A stretch of 64,000 bases of DNA from Brevundimonas sp. (GTDB lineage Bacteria; Pseudomonadota; Alphaproteobacteria; Caulobacterales; Caulobacteraceae): the NCBI GenBank assembly GCA_016742215.1, contig JACVCC010000002.1:354501-418500 (forward strand). The letters run 5' to 3'. Positions 28,242 to 36,600 of the stretch are shown here, piece by piece. The position numbers and the translations under genes are program-made. The notes under the pieces are model-generated. The model had not been told where the DNA came from and did not search any database. It was given only the letters and a program-made list of their open reading frames with translations. Every line of letters starts with the position of its first letter. Positions within the stretch are counted from its first letter, which is position 1.

Positions 28242-29515
28242 ACGGCATCACCATCACCCAGGCGGCCAACCGCGAGAACCTGCGCCTGCTGATCATGCTG
28301 CGCTGGATCGCGGTCGCGGGACAGCTGGTGACCATCGGCGTGGTGCATCAGCTGATGCATGTGCCCCTGCCTTTGCAGGGGATGCTGCTGGTACTGGCAG
28401 CCCTGGTGTTCTGGAACCTCGCTTCGATGGCGCGGTGGCGGGCGCAGCGGCCGATCGAGGGGCCAGAGGTGTTCGCCGGGCTGATGATGGATGTGCTGGC
28501 GCTGTCGCTGCAGCTGTATCTCAGCGGCGGGGCGTCCAATCCGTTCGTATCGATCTTTCTGCTTCAGGTGATCCTTGGCGCGGTGGTGCTGAACGTGCGC
28601 TGGGCCGGGTTGCTCACGGCGGCGACGGCCGTAGCCTTTGTCGTGCTGACCTTCGTCTATCGGCCACTGGACGTGCCGAACCTGCACGAGGGGCGGTTCT
28701 TCAGCCTGCACACCATGGGCATGTTCCTGTGCTTCGTCCTCACGGCAGGACTGCTGCTGATCTTCCTGGCGCGGATCGCCGCCAACCAGCGCGAACATGA
28801 CCTGAAGCTGGCCGAGCTGAAGCGTCGAGCCGCCGAGGAGGATCACGTGGTTCGAATGGGCCTGCTGGCCACGGGGGCCGCGCATGAACTGGGCACGCCC
28901 CTGGCGACCCTGTCGGTGATCCTGAACGACTGGAAGCGGCTGGACGTCTTCCGCAAGGACGCAGACGCCCGCGAGGAGCTGCAGACGATGGGCGCGCAGC
29001 TGGAGCGCTGCAAGGCGATCGTCACGGGCATCCTGCAGTCGTCCGGCGAGCTGCGCGGGGAGGGGACGGTGAAGACGACGGTCCGGGGCTTCCTCGATCA
29101 GGCGGTCGAGGAGTGGCGCAGCCTGCGCAACCCGCCGCGGCTGGACTACGACAACGCCTTCAGACCTGATCTCGACATCGTCTCCGATGTCGCCCTGCAG
29201 CAGGTGGTGACCAATCTTCTGGAGAATGCGCTGGAGGCTTCGGCGACCCATATTTTGTTGAGCGCCACGCGGATCGGTGAGGAGCTTGGCATCGAGGTCC
29301 GGGACAACGGGCCCGGGTTTGATCCGGCGGTGCTGGAGCGGTTCGGCCAGCCCTACGTCAGCACCAAGGCGCGGCCGGGCAGCGGCCTGGGCCTGTTCCT
29401 GGTCGCCAACGTCGTGCGCAAACTGGGCGGGACTGTCGAGGCCGGAAACGCGTTGGGCGGCGGGGCGGTGGTGACGCTGCGCCTGCCGCTGGCCGCACTG
29501 GGAGCCAAACCATGA
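28238..29515 (+). CDS. regB: Redox-sensing histidine kinase RegB/PrrB/ActS
   Basis: The protein is about 425 residues with six hydrophobic helices in the N-terminal half, then kinase domains. The quinone-binding heptapeptide GGASNPF (consensus GGxxNPF) is present near residues 97-103. The H-box is GAAHELGTPLATLSVILNDW (His about 216). A cysteine 42 residues later (LERCKAIV) corresponds to the redox-active Cys of RegB. The ATPase domain has NLLENALEAS and GSGLGLFLVANVV. The TTG at 28238 is chosen because it overlaps the SURF1 stop and follows CAGGGGG; GTG 28184 or ATG 28199 are possible. RegB autophosphorylates when the quinone pool is reduced and signals to RegA. Location behind cyo suggests feedback on the oxidase. 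Confidence 0.93.
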   Translation: MNGITITQAANRENLRLLIMLRWIAVAGQLVTIGVVHQLMHVPLPLQGMLLVLAALVFWNLASMARWRAQRPIEGPEVFAGLMMDVLALSLQLYLSGGASNPFVSIFLLQVILGAVVLNVRWAGLLTAATAVAFVVLTFVYRPLDVPNLHEGRFFSLHTMGMFLCFVLTAGLLLIFLARIAANQREHDLKLAELKRRAAEEDHVVRMGLLATGAAHELGTPLATLSVILNDWKRLDVFRKDADAREELQTMGAQLERCKAIVTGILQSSGELRGEGTVKTTVRGFLDQAVEEWRSLRNPPRLDYDNAFRPDLDIVSDVALQQVVTNLLENALEASATHILLSATRIGEELGIEVRDNGPGFDPAVLERFGQPYVSTKARPGSGLGLFLVANVVRKLGGTVEAGNALGGGAVVTLRLPLAALGAKP

Positions 29516-30045
29516 CCGATGCGCCGTCGCTGATCATTGTCGAGGACGACACGGCCTTCGCCGAGACGCTGGCGCGCTCGTTCCGCCGCCGCGGCTATAC
29601 GGTCGAGACCTGCACCGGTCTGGTCGAGCTTCAGGACCGTCTGAAGACCTTTTCGCCGGGCTATGCGGTGGTCGATCTGAAGGTGGTCGGCGGCTCGGGT
29701 CTGGAGTGTGTACGACATCTGCACGACCACGACCCGGCCATGCGGATCGTGGTGCTGACCGGCTATGCCAGCATCGCCACGGCGATCGAGGCGACCAAGC
29801 TGGGCGCCTGCTACTACCTCGCCAAGCCGTCGAACACGGACGACATCGAGGCCGCTTTCGCACGCGTCGAGGGCGACGCCTCCATCCCGCTGACCGTGCG
29901 CCCGACCTCGATCAAGACGCTGGAGTGGGAGCGGATCCACGAGGTGCTGGCCGAGACCGACTTCAACATCTCCGAGACCGCGCGGCGGCTGGGGATGCAT
30001 CGCCGGACACTGGCGCGGAAGCTGGAGAAACGCCGGATCACCTGA
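29512..30045 (+). CDS. regA: Response regulator RegA/PrrA/ActR
   Basis: The 177-residue protein has a receiver domain (IIVEDDTAF; phospho-acceptor Asp55 in AVVDLKVVGG; Thr-Gly-Tyr and Lys switch residues in VLTGYAS and YLAKPSN). A Fis-type helix-turn-helix follows (NISETARRLGMHRRTLARKL), the nearly invariant RegA DNA-binding helix. A proline (RPTS) lies in the linker, shorter than the usual proline run. The start overlaps the regB stop by four bases. RegA proteins control respiration, carbon and nitrogen fixation genes according to redox state. The stop is nine bases from the convergent dld stop. Confidence 0.95.
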   Translation: MTDAPSLIIVEDDTAFAETLARSFRRRGYTVETCTGLVELQDRLKTFSPGYAVVDLKVVGGSGLECVRHLHDHDPAMRIVVLTGYASIATAIEATKLGACYYLAKPSNTDDIEAAFARVEGDASIPLTVRPTSIKTLEWERIHEVLAETDFNISETARRLGMHRRTLARKLEKRRIT

Positions 30046-30054
30046 AGGCGTTCG

Positions 30055-31749
30055 TCAGGCCTCGACCCACTCCGCCTTGCGCGAGGTCATACCGATGCCG
30101 GGGTTCAGGCAGTTGCAGGGGTCCAGCTTGCGGAAGTGGCTGACCTGCGATGGCGCCGCCGGATAGAGGTGGCCGACGTTGTGCTCGGCCGGATAGCGGG
30201 CGTTGCGCTCGTCCAGCAGGGCCCACATCCGGTGCTCCAGCGCGATCGGATCGTGACCGGCGGCCACGACATAGTCCTGATGAAAGACGTGGCAGAAGAA
30301 GTGGCCATAGTAGAGCCGCTTCAGGATCGGCGCGGCGACGTCGTCCGGCAGAATCTCCATCCAGTCGCGGGCGTTGCGCGGCAGGGCGATGTCCAGGGCG
30401 ACGATGTCCGACACTTTGCGATGATGCACGGCGCGATAGCGGATCGCGGCGCCGGCGGCGGCGAAGCGATGCAGGAAGGCCTTGTCGCCCTCGTCCTTCG
30501 TGCACTCGAAGGTCTCGCCGTCGGCGGCGGGCAGGGCGGCCAGATAGCGGCGCGCCTCCTCGACGCCCGGTCCGGCCATCTTGAGCATCAGGTGATGCTC
30601 GAACCGGTCGCGGTACGCATTCATCCGCTCGGGCAGGTGCTCGGGGAACAGGCCGGTGGCGAACTGCACCAGACGGTCGGCGAGGAATTTCGGCGCACCG
30701 GGGACGCGGGCGAAGACGGCGTCCGCGGCGGACTTCATCGCGAACAGGCGCGGCATCGAGCCGGTGCCGAACCTGCGGATCGCGAGGAAGGTGTCCTTCC
30801 CGTACTCGCGCGCGATGTCGTAGCAGTCGCGGTGCATGTACTCGCCGGCGACCGGCAGGTTGTCGAAGCCGCCGAGGATGTCGCGCCGGATGCGGGTCAG
30901 GACCAGCGGGTCGTTGGTCCCGATGTAGAAGACGGCGCTGTCGCCGACCGAGGCGAAGGTGTCCAGCCGTACCGCGAAGACCACGGCTTTGCCCGCGCTG
31001 CCCGAGGCCTCGAACAGGCGGTCGGCGTCGGCGTTGTAGCGGGCCGGGGTGTCGGCATCGACGTCGCGGATGCGCTCGACATAGCCGCTGTCCGAGGCGG
31101 CGGCGCCGGCGGGGTCGAGGATCTCGGCATCGGTGAAGTCGCCGGCCTCGACGCGGGCGAGGATGGTCTCCGGATCGCCGTCGACGGCCAGGCCGAGGTG
31201 GTTGACCAGCTCCAGCACACCATCGGCTCGCACCTGCGCGTACAGGGCCAGCTGTGTGTAGGCGGGGCCGCGCTGGATCAGGGAGCCGCCCGAGTTGTTG
31301 CACACCCCGCCGATCACCGAGGCGCCGATGCAGGACGAACCGATCACCGAATGGGGCTCGCGGCCCAGCGGCTTGAGACGGTCCTCGAGCGCATAGAGGC
31401 TGGCGCCCGGGAGGCAGATGACCTGACGGCCATCGCGGATCAGGTGGATGCCGTCGATGCGGGTGGTCGAGAGGATGACCACCTCGCGGTCATAGAGGCC
31501 GTCGGGCGTCGAGCCGCCGGTCAGGCCGGTGTTCGCCGCCTGCATGATGACGATACGGCCCGCCTCGACGCAGGCCTTCACCACCCGCCACTGTTCCACC
31601 AGCGATCCGGGCTGCACGACGGCGAGAGCATCGCCCTCGCCGAAGCGGTAGCCCTTGCGGAAGCGGCGGGTGCGGCCGTCGCCGGTCAGCACATGGCGCG
31701 TGCCGACGATGGCGCGGAGCGCCTGAAGCAGGTCGGTGGAGGTCGTCAT
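30055..31749 (-). CDS. dld: FAD-dependent D-lactate dehydrogenase, quinone-linked (Dld)
   Basis: The 564-residue length is close to E. coli Dld (571). A PCMH-type FAD domain is visible (MQAANTGLTGGSTPDG; GREPHSVIGSSCIGASVIGG), then a cap and a membrane-binding domain typical of Dld (EYMHRDCYDIAREYGKDTF; HHRKVSDIVALDIALPRN). The C-terminus has AEHNVGHLYPA. The enzyme oxidises D-lactate to pyruvate and passes electrons to quinone at the inner membrane. The start at 31749 follows the upstream gene stop by two bases; a longer frame upstream is antisense read-through. It is the last gene of a six-gene operon, so it may act on D-lactate or a related 2-hydroxyacid made by that pathway. Confidence 0.92.
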   Translation of the reverse strand: MTTSTDLLQALRAIVGTRHVLTGDGRTRRFRKGYRFGEGDALAVVQPGSLVEQWRVVKACVEAGRIVIMQAANTGLTGGSTPDGLYDREVVILSTTRIDGIHLIRDGRQVICLPGASLYALEDRLKPLGREPHSVIGSSCIGASVIGGVCNNSGGSLIQRGPAYTQLALYAQVRADGVLELVNHLGLAVDGDPETILARVEAGDFTDAEILDPAGAAASDSGYVERIRDVDADTPARYNADADRLFEASGSAGKAVVFAVRLDTFASVGDSAVFYIGTNDPLVLTRIRRDILGGFDNLPVAGEYMHRDCYDIAREYGKDTFLAIRRFGTGSMPRLFAMKSAADAVFARVPGAPKFLADRLVQFATGLFPEHLPERMNAYRDRFEHHLMLKMAGPGVEEARRYLAALPAADGETFECTKDEGDKAFLHRFAAAGAAIRYRAVHHRKVSDIVALDIALPRNARDWMEILPDDVAAPILKRLYYGHFFCHVFHQDYVVAAGHDPIALEHRMWALLDERNARYPAEHNVGHLYPAAPSQVSHFRKLDPCNCLNPGIGMTSRKAEWVEA

Positions 31750-31751
31750 GG

Positions 31752-32279
31752 TCAGGCGGGCTTCAGCTCGCGGACCATCCGCTTCCAGTTCCGGACATAG
31801 CTTTCGGCAGACATGGTCAGGGCGGCCTCCTGACCGGGGCCGACCTCCTTCATCACCTTGCCCGGGGCGCCCATGACGACGGAGTTGTCGGGGATGACCT
31901 TGCCCTCGGTGATCAGGGCGCCGGCGCCGATCAGGCAGTTCTTCCCGATCACTGCGCGGCCCATGACGATGGCGCCGATTCCGATCAGGCTGTTGTCGCC
32001 GATGGTGCAGCCGTGGAGCATGGCCATGTGGCCGACGGTGACGTTCCTGCCGATCGTCAGCGGCTCGCCCGGATCGACGTGCAGGACGCAGCGTTCCTGA
32101 ACGTTGGAGTTCTCGCCGATGGTGATGGTGTCGTTGTCCGCGCGGGCGACGACGCCGAACCACAGGCTGGAGCCGGGGTGCATGACCACGTCGCCGATGG
32201 CGATGGCGTCCGGCGCGATCCAGTAGTCGCCCTCGGCGGGCAGGCGGGGGGCGGTATCGCCCAGGGCGTAGATCGGCAT
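31752..32279 (-). CDS. Gamma-carbonic-anhydrase-like hexapeptide protein (YrdA/PaaY/CaiE type)
   Basis: The 175-residue protein folds as a left-handed beta-helix of hexapeptide repeats (IAIGDVV, ITIGENSNVQ, LTIGRNVTVGHMAMLHGCTI, NSLIGIGAIVMG). The metal-ligand histidines of the gamma-class are retained: CVLHVD and GHMAMLHGC. Such proteins include carbonic anhydrase-like zinc enzymes and the thioesterase-like PaaY found in catabolic operons. The start ATG at 32279 is eight bases from the AEC gene stop. Position inside a catabolic operon suggests a PaaY-like protective or thioesterase role rather than bulk carbonic anhydrase; this is inference. Confidence 0.88.
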   Translation of the reverse strand: MPIYALGDTAPRLPAEGDYWIAPDAIAIGDVVMHPGSSLWFGVVARADNDTITIGENSNVQERCVLHVDPGEPLTIGRNVTVGHMAMLHGCTIGDNSLIGIGAIVMGRAVIGKNCLIGAGALITEGKVIPDNSVVMGAPGKVMKEVGPGQEAALTMSAESYVRNWKRMVRELKPA

Positions 32280-32287
32280 GCGTCGTC

Positions 32288-33214
32288 TCAGCGGATGAAG
32301 GTGAGGAACAGGGAGATGGTGACGATCGAAAGGACGGTTGTCGCCAGAATAGTCTGTGATGCGACAGCGCCGCGCCGGCCGTAGACCTGGGCCAGCATGA
32401 AGGGGCCGGCGCCGGTCGGCATCATGGCCAGCAGGACGGCGAGGTGAACGACCTCCAGCGGGGCGTTCAGGATTGGCCCGGCGATCAGCCAGGCAATGGC
32501 GGGCTGGATGACCAGCTTGGCGAAGGTCAGCGGGGCCCAGGTGAAGTCGGTGATCCCGCCCTGGACGTTGTCGGCGAGGAAGAGGCCCAGCGCCACCAGC
32601 GCGCAGGGGATGGCCGCGTCGGCCAGCAGGCCGAGCAGGGTCTTGATGCCCTCGGGCGGCTGGAGCCCGAAGGTCGAGACGACGGCGCCCAGCGCCGGAG
32701 CGATGATCATGGGATTGCGGATGACGGCCCAGCCGGCCTTGCCGATGGCTTTGGAGACGCCGTGGCCCTTGGCCGCCGCCAGCTCCATGCCGATCAGGCC
32801 GAAGGAATAGAGGACGCAGGCCGTCAGGATGACCGAGACCCCGGAGTAGGGCAGGGACATCGGGCCGAACACCAGCAGGCAAAGCGGAATGCCGAGGAAG
32901 CCGTTGTTGGCGTAAGAGGCGCTGAGGGCGTCGACGGTGGCGTCGCCGCCGCCCAGCCGCTTCCAGTTGGCCGCGAGCACCAGGGCGAAGGTCAGGGCCA
33001 GGGCCCCGCCCATCGCGAGGATGAAGTCGGGGCGGAACTCTCCCCACTTCGCCGTCGAGGTGATGCCGAACAGCAGGGCGGGCTGGGCGAGCCAGACCAC
33101 GAAGCGGTTCAGCTCGCCCACGGCCGTCGGGCCGAACAGCTTGAGACGTCGCGATCCCCAGCCCAGCCCGATCAGGGCGAACACAGGCAGGACGACGGAG
33201 AAGGCGGCGTTCAC
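32288..33214 (-). CDS. AEC (auxin efflux carrier) family permease
   Basis: The 308-residue membrane protein has about ten hydrophobic helices and family sequence such as LNRFVVWLAQPALLF near the start, SYANNGFLGIPLCLLVFG in the middle and VLLAMMPTGAGPFMLAQVYG near the end. Bacterial AEC proteins move small carboxylates such as malate or malonate. The start is one base from the upstream SDR stop and the stop is eight bases before the next gene. It probably imports the substrate or exports a product of this operon. Confidence 0.88.
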   Translation of the reverse strand: MNAAFSVVLPVFALIGLGWGSRRLKLFGPTAVGELNRFVVWLAQPALLFGITSTAKWGEFRPDFILAMGGALALTFALVLAANWKRLGGGDATVDALSASYANNGFLGIPLCLLVFGPMSLPYSGVSVILTACVLYSFGLIGMELAAAKGHGVSKAIGKAGWAVIRNPMIIAPALGAVVSTFGLQPPEGIKTLLGLLADAAIPCALVALGLFLADNVQGGITDFTWAPLTFAKLVIQPAIAWLIAGPILNAPLEVVHLAVLLAMMPTGAGPFMLAQVYGRRGAVASQTILATTVLSIVTISLFLTFIR

Positions 33215-33215
33215 G

Positions 33216-34013
33216 TCAGGCGCATTTCGCGGTCAGTCCGCCATCGACGATGATCTCGGTGGCGTTCACATAGCGTGCTTCGTCCGAGGCGAGGAACAGG
33301 GACGCATAGGCCACGTCCCAGGCGTCGCCCATCTTGCCGGTGGGCGACTGGGCGTCGCGGCGGGCGACCATGTCGTCGAAGTCGCCGTCATAGCCCTTTG
33401 TCAGTGCGCCCTTGATCAGGGGCGTGTTCATCAGGCCGGGCAAGACGCAGTTTGCGCGGATGCCGTCCTTCGCATGCTGCAGGGCGATGTTCTGGGTCAG
33501 GCCCATGACCGCCGCCTTGGTCGCCGTATAGGCGGCATAGGGGAAGCCGATCCAGCGGACGCCGGCGACCGAGCCGACGTTGACGATGGCGCCCTTCTGC
33601 TGCGCCACCATGTGCGGCAGCACATATTTACAGGTCAGGAAAACGCTGGTCTGGTTGACCGCGATCAGGCGGTGCCAGCTTTCCTCCGAGGCGTCGATCG
33701 CGCCGCCGGTTTCCGAGATGCCGACATTGTTGTGCAGCACGTCGATGCGGCCGAAGGCGGCGATGCAGGCCTCGACCATGGCCTGCACCTGATCCGACTT
33801 CGAAACGTCGCAGGCGAAGGTCTCGCAGACCCCGCCCTCGCCCTCGATGATCGCCTTCGTCTCGTCAGCGGCCTCGATGCGCAGATCGATGGCGAAGACC
33901 TTGGCGCCCTCGCGGGCGTAGAGCACCGCCGCCGCCTTGCCGTTGCCCCAGCCGGGGCCGGACGAACCGGCCCCCGTCACCAGGACGACCTTGTCCTTCA
34001 TTCTCTCGCCCAT
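33216..34013 (-). CDS. SDR family oxidoreductase (classical)
   Basis: The 265-residue NAD(P)-dependent dehydrogenase has a slightly unusual nucleotide motif TGAGSSGPGWGNGKAAA, where the classical TGxxxGxG is stretched, and an acidic residue (AIDLRIEA) that favours NAD. NNVG, the catalytic Ser (NVGSVAG) and YAAYTATK (Tyr-x-x-x-Lys) are present. The C-terminal VDGGLTAKC is typical. The start is set at 34013 (MGERMKDKV); an internal Met at 34001 is possible. It lies 18 bases after the PhyH gene and one base before the AEC gene. It may oxidise the alcohol formed by the hydroxylase. Confidence 0.88.
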   Translation of the reverse strand: MGERMKDKVVLVTGAGSSGPGWGNGKAAAVLYAREGAKVFAIDLRIEAADETKAIIEGEGGVCETFACDVSKSDQVQAMVEACIAAFGRIDVLHNNVGISETGGAIDASEESWHRLIAVNQTSVFLTCKYVLPHMVAQQKGAIVNVGSVAGVRWIGFPYAAYTATKAAVMGLTQNIALQHAKDGIRANCVLPGLMNTPLIKGALTKGYDGDFDDMVARRDAQSPTGKMGDAWDVAYASLFLASDEARYVNATEIIVDGGLTAKCA

Positions 34014-34031
34014 GTGGGATCGTTCTCTTTT

Positions 34032-34844
34032 TTATGCGGTTGCGGCGGCCGTCTCTTGCGAGCGGCTGCGGGCGTACTGGATCAGCGCGTCGTCGGGCAG
34101 GGCCTCGATCGGCGTGAAGTCGGTGTGGGCGATGTACTCGGCGCGGGTCGGCCTGGTGATCGCGTTCGAGAGGGCCGACAGGGTCAGGTAGACGATCTTG
34201 CGCGGGTAGGGGGTGATGTTCCCCGCCGAGCCGTGCACCAGGTTGCCGTGGAACATCAGCAGGCCGCCGGCCTTGCCGGTCGGGGCGACGATGCCGCCCT
34301 GTTCGACGAGGCGCGCGACGGTGTCGTTGTCGAGGGTCCACAGCGGATAGGCGGTGGTCTCGGTGTCGTGGCCGGCGTCGATGGCGCCCGACTCGTGGCT
34401 GCGCGGGACCAGCATCAGCGGGCCGTTGATCGGCAGGACGTCGTCGAGGAAGACGGCGATGTTCATGGCGCGCGGCTCGGGCATGCCGTCGTCGTTGTGC
34501 CAGGTCACGAAGTCCTGGTGCCACTGCCAGACGTCGCCGGCGAAGGCGGCTTTCGCGTTGATCTTGAACTGGTGCATGTACACCGGCTCCTCGAAGGCCT
34601 GGGACACCGGCTCGACGAGACGCGGGTGCTTGCCCAGGATCTCGCAGGCCTTGTTGTAGGTGTGGCAGGCGAAGGCCGTGCGCGGCACGCCCGACTTCTC
34701 GCGCCAGATCTCCTCGCGCTCGGGCTCGAAGACATCCTTTGCGGCTTCGCGCAGGACCTCGATCTCCTCGGGCGAGAAGGCCTCGGGGATGAAGATGTAG
34801 CCCTCGCGGTGGAAGTGCTCGAGCTGTTCGGCGGTCAGTTTCAT
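34032..34844 (-). CDS. Phytanoyl-CoA dioxygenase (PhyH) family protein
   Basis: The 270-residue protein is a non-heme Fe(II)/2-oxoglutarate oxygenase of the PhyH family. The N-terminal LTAEQLEHFHREGYIFIPEA is the family signature. The iron triad is visible as His and Asp in WQWHQDFVTWHND (His-x-Asp) and a distal His in LMFHGNLVHGSAGN. The 2-oxoglutarate Arg is likely in the PYPRKIVYLT strand. The ATG at 34844 follows GGAGGAGA; the upstream extension is antisense read-through. Members hydroxylate CoA thioesters or free small molecules such as ectoine. With no substrate marker here, the activity is hydroxylation of an unknown compound. The gene is second in the operon behind gntR. Confidence 0.87.
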   Translation of the reverse strand: MKLTAEQLEHFHREGYIFIPEAFSPEEIEVLREAAKDVFEPEREEIWREKSGVPRTAFACHTYNKACEILGKHPRLVEPVSQAFEEPVYMHQFKINAKAAFAGDVWQWHQDFVTWHNDDGMPEPRAMNIAVFLDDVLPINGPLMLVPRSHESGAIDAGHDTETTAYPLWTLDNDTVARLVEQGGIVAPTGKAGGLLMFHGNLVHGSAGNITPYPRKIVYLTLSALSNAITRPTRAEYIAHTDFTPIEALPDDALIQYARSRSQETAAATA

Positions 34845-34876
34845 GTCGGTCTCCTCCGGGTTCTGTCGTTGTTGGT

Positions 34877-35572
34877 TCAGTCGTCGCGGGACAGGGACCG
34901 CAGACGGTGTTCGGTTTCGGAGCCCGCGTTGGCGGCGTGGCTCCAGGCGGCGTCCGCAGCCTCGTCGGCGTTGCCCTCGCGGATCAGCTCCACGATGCGG
35001 GCGTGCTCGCTCCAGGCGCGGGTGCGGATCTCGTCGAAGGACATGACGGCATTCATGGCCCGCTGGATGTGCGGCCACAGCGGCGCCAGCGTCTCCTCGA
35101 TCGCGGGGTTGCCGCACAGGCGGTAGATCTCGCGGTGGAAGGCGACGTCGGCTTCCGCCCGTTCGCGCAGGGGCGCGTTGAGAGTCAGCCGCTCGCCGGC
35201 GGCGCAGGCCGTGATCAGACGCTGCTCGTCTGCGCGGGTGACCTCGCCCCGTTCGAAGCGCGTCGCCAGCAGGCGGGCGGCAAGGGAATCGAGCGAGGCG
35301 CGGATCTGGTAGACGTCGCGCAGGATGTCCGGATCGATCGGCGCGATCTCGACGCCGCGCCGTCCAGACTCGCGCACCAGTCCCTGATGCTTGAGCAGAT
35401 GCAGGGCGTGGCTGACTGGCGCGCGGGAGACTCCGAGGTGGTCCGCCAACTCGGCCTGACGCACGCGCTGCCCCGGCTGCAGGACGCCGTCGGTGATCGC
35501 GCCCTTCAGTCGCTCATAGACCTGTTCGGTCAGGATCGGCGTTGCGCCGACCGGATCCATCGCGGTGCTCAT
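34877..35572 (-). CDS. GntR family regulator, FCD subfamily
   Basis: The protein (about 231 residues from this start) has a GntR winged helix (LTEQVYERLKGAITDGVLQP, then ADHLGVSRAPVSHALHLLKH) and an all-helical FCD effector domain. It keeps putative metal/ligand residues (DVAFHREIYRLCGNPAI; WSEHARIVELI; WSHAANAG). The start at 35572 is chosen because the GntR domain begins soon after; the longer frame starts from a TTG. It is the first gene of a minus-strand operon, 32 bases upstream of the PhyH gene. FCD regulators usually repress catabolic operons and respond to organic acids. An inverted repeat overlaps its leader. Confidence 0.88.
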   Translation of the reverse strand: MSTAMDPVGATPILTEQVYERLKGAITDGVLQPGQRVRQAELADHLGVSRAPVSHALHLLKHQGLVRESGRRGVEIAPIDPDILRDVYQIRASLDSLAARLLATRFERGEVTRADEQRLITACAAGERLTLNAPLRERAEADVAFHREIYRLCGNPAIEETLAPLWPHIQRAMNAVMSFDEIRTRAWSEHARIVELIREGNADEAADAAWSHAANAGSETEHRLRSLSRDD

Positions 35573-35579
35573 GAGGGAA

Positions 35580-35593
35580 TACGGAATACCGTA
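35580..35593. promoter_or_regulatory. Inverted repeat just upstream of the GntR gene, candidate autoregulatory operator
   Basis: TACGG-AATA-CCGTA lies eight bases before the GntR ATG at 35572 on the minus strand. FCD-type regulators often bind short palindromes in their own leader. The match to this protein is inference. Confidence 0.4.
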
Positions 35594-35678
35594 ATCGACC
35601 CCTCCGGCAACGCCGCGAACGCCAAATAATCGCAAATGGTCCGCTATGTGAAACCTTGCAGATTATTTTAGGCCTGAT

Positions 35679-35705
35679 TTGACAACGTCAGAATGGCGCT
35701 ACACT
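35679..35705 (+). promoter_or_regulatory. Candidate sigma-70-type promoter for the iclR operon
   Basis: TTGACA at 35679-35684 is followed after 15 bases by TACACT at 35700-35705. The spacer is two bases short of ideal. It lies about 60 bases before the IclR start and just upstream of the operator-like repeat. Confidence 0.35.
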
Positions 35706-35730
35706 TTCCGGTCCATAAATGATAAGAATG

Positions 35731-35749
35731 AAGTCCAACATATGGACTT
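35731..35749. promoter_or_regulatory. Inverted repeat, candidate IclR operator A
   Basis: AAGTCCA-acata-TGGACTT, a perfect 7-base inverted repeat with a 5-base spacer, sits directly before the GGGAGG ribosome-binding site of iclR. The same form recurs at 45042 and 45148. A further half-site GGTCCA lies at 35710. Confidence 0.6.
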
Positions 35750-35764
35750 TGGGAGGTTAGGGTT

Positions 35765-36598
35765 ATGGCTGCACTGGAGAAGGCCGACGGCGCTCAGGCG
35801 CTGGACCGTGCGTTGACACTGCTGCGACTGATCGGCGCGCGTTCGAAACATGGTCTGAGGCTGACGGAGATCGTCGCCCAGTCAGGGCTGACCAAGCCAA
35901 CGGTGCACCGCATGCTGCGGGCGCTGGAGCGCAACGGCTTCGTCGAACAGAACCCGGCGACCCGCCTCTATCATCTGGGACCCGAGGCCTTTGTGCTGGG
36001 CGTGCTGGCCACCGAGCGGTTTGGCATCCACCGGGCCGCAGCGGGCGCGCTGGCGCGGCTGTCGGCCGCCAGCCAGGACACCGTCTTCCTGTCGGTGCGT
36101 CGCGACTCGCACGCGGTCTGCCTGGAGCGCCAGGAGGGCAGCTTCCCGATCAAGACCCACGTGCTGAACGCCGGCGACCGCCACCCGCTGGGCATCGGCG
36201 CAGGCAGTCTGGCGATCCTGTCGGCCATGGACGACGCCGAGGTCGAGGCTGTTCTTGAGCAGAACGCCGCCGAGATGGCCGCCAGCTATCCGACCTTTTC
36301 AGCGGAGCTGCTGCGCGACGAAGTCGCCGTGACCCGCGGGCAGGGCTTCGCCTTCAATCCTGGTCGCCTGCTGGCCGGTTCGTGGGCCGTGGGCGTCGCC
36401 GTGCTGGACGCCGGCGGCTCGTGCCTCGGCGCCCTGTCCATTTCCGCGATCGAGTCCCGTCTGGGAGAGGATCGCCGCATCGAACTCGCTGCGCTGCTGA
36501 AGGACGAGGCCCAGCGCCTGTCCCAGCGGCTGGCGCGTCCTGAACCCCTCGCCGCCGGGATCGAACCCGCGCGGCCTCCCCTGCGTATGAGGAAGTAA
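35765..36598 (+). CDS. IclR family transcriptional regulator
   Basis: The 277-residue protein has an N-terminal winged helix (ALDRALTLLRLIGA; LTEIVAQSGLTKPTVHRMLR) and a C-terminal IclR effector domain (THVLNAGDRHPLGIGAGSLA; QGFAFNPGRLLAGSWAVGVA). The ATG follows GGGAGG at proper spacing. It is the first gene of iclR-thiolase-acyl-CoA synthetase, two bases before the thiolase. IclR proteins control catabolism of aromatic and aliphatic acids, usually with the substrate or an intermediate as ligand. The operator-like repeat in its leader suggests autoregulation. Confidence 0.92.
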   Translation: MAALEKADGAQALDRALTLLRLIGARSKHGLRLTEIVAQSGLTKPTVHRMLRALERNGFVEQNPATRLYHLGPEAFVLGVLATERFGIHRAAAGALARLSAASQDTVFLSVRRDSHAVCLERQEGSFPIKTHVLNAGDRHPLGIGAGSLAILSAMDDAEVEAVLEQNAAEMAASYPTFSAELLRDEVAVTRGQGFAFNPGRLLAGSWAVGVAVLDAGGSCLGALSISAIESRLGEDRRIELAALLKDEAQRLSQRLARPEPLAAGIEPARPPLRMRK

Positions 36599-36600
36599 GC

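Noticed and set aside
32289-33047. Extension of the gamma-carbonic-anhydrase frame far upstream
   Set aside because: The extra part is the AEC permease gene read in another frame; the hexapeptide protein begins at the ATG at 32279.
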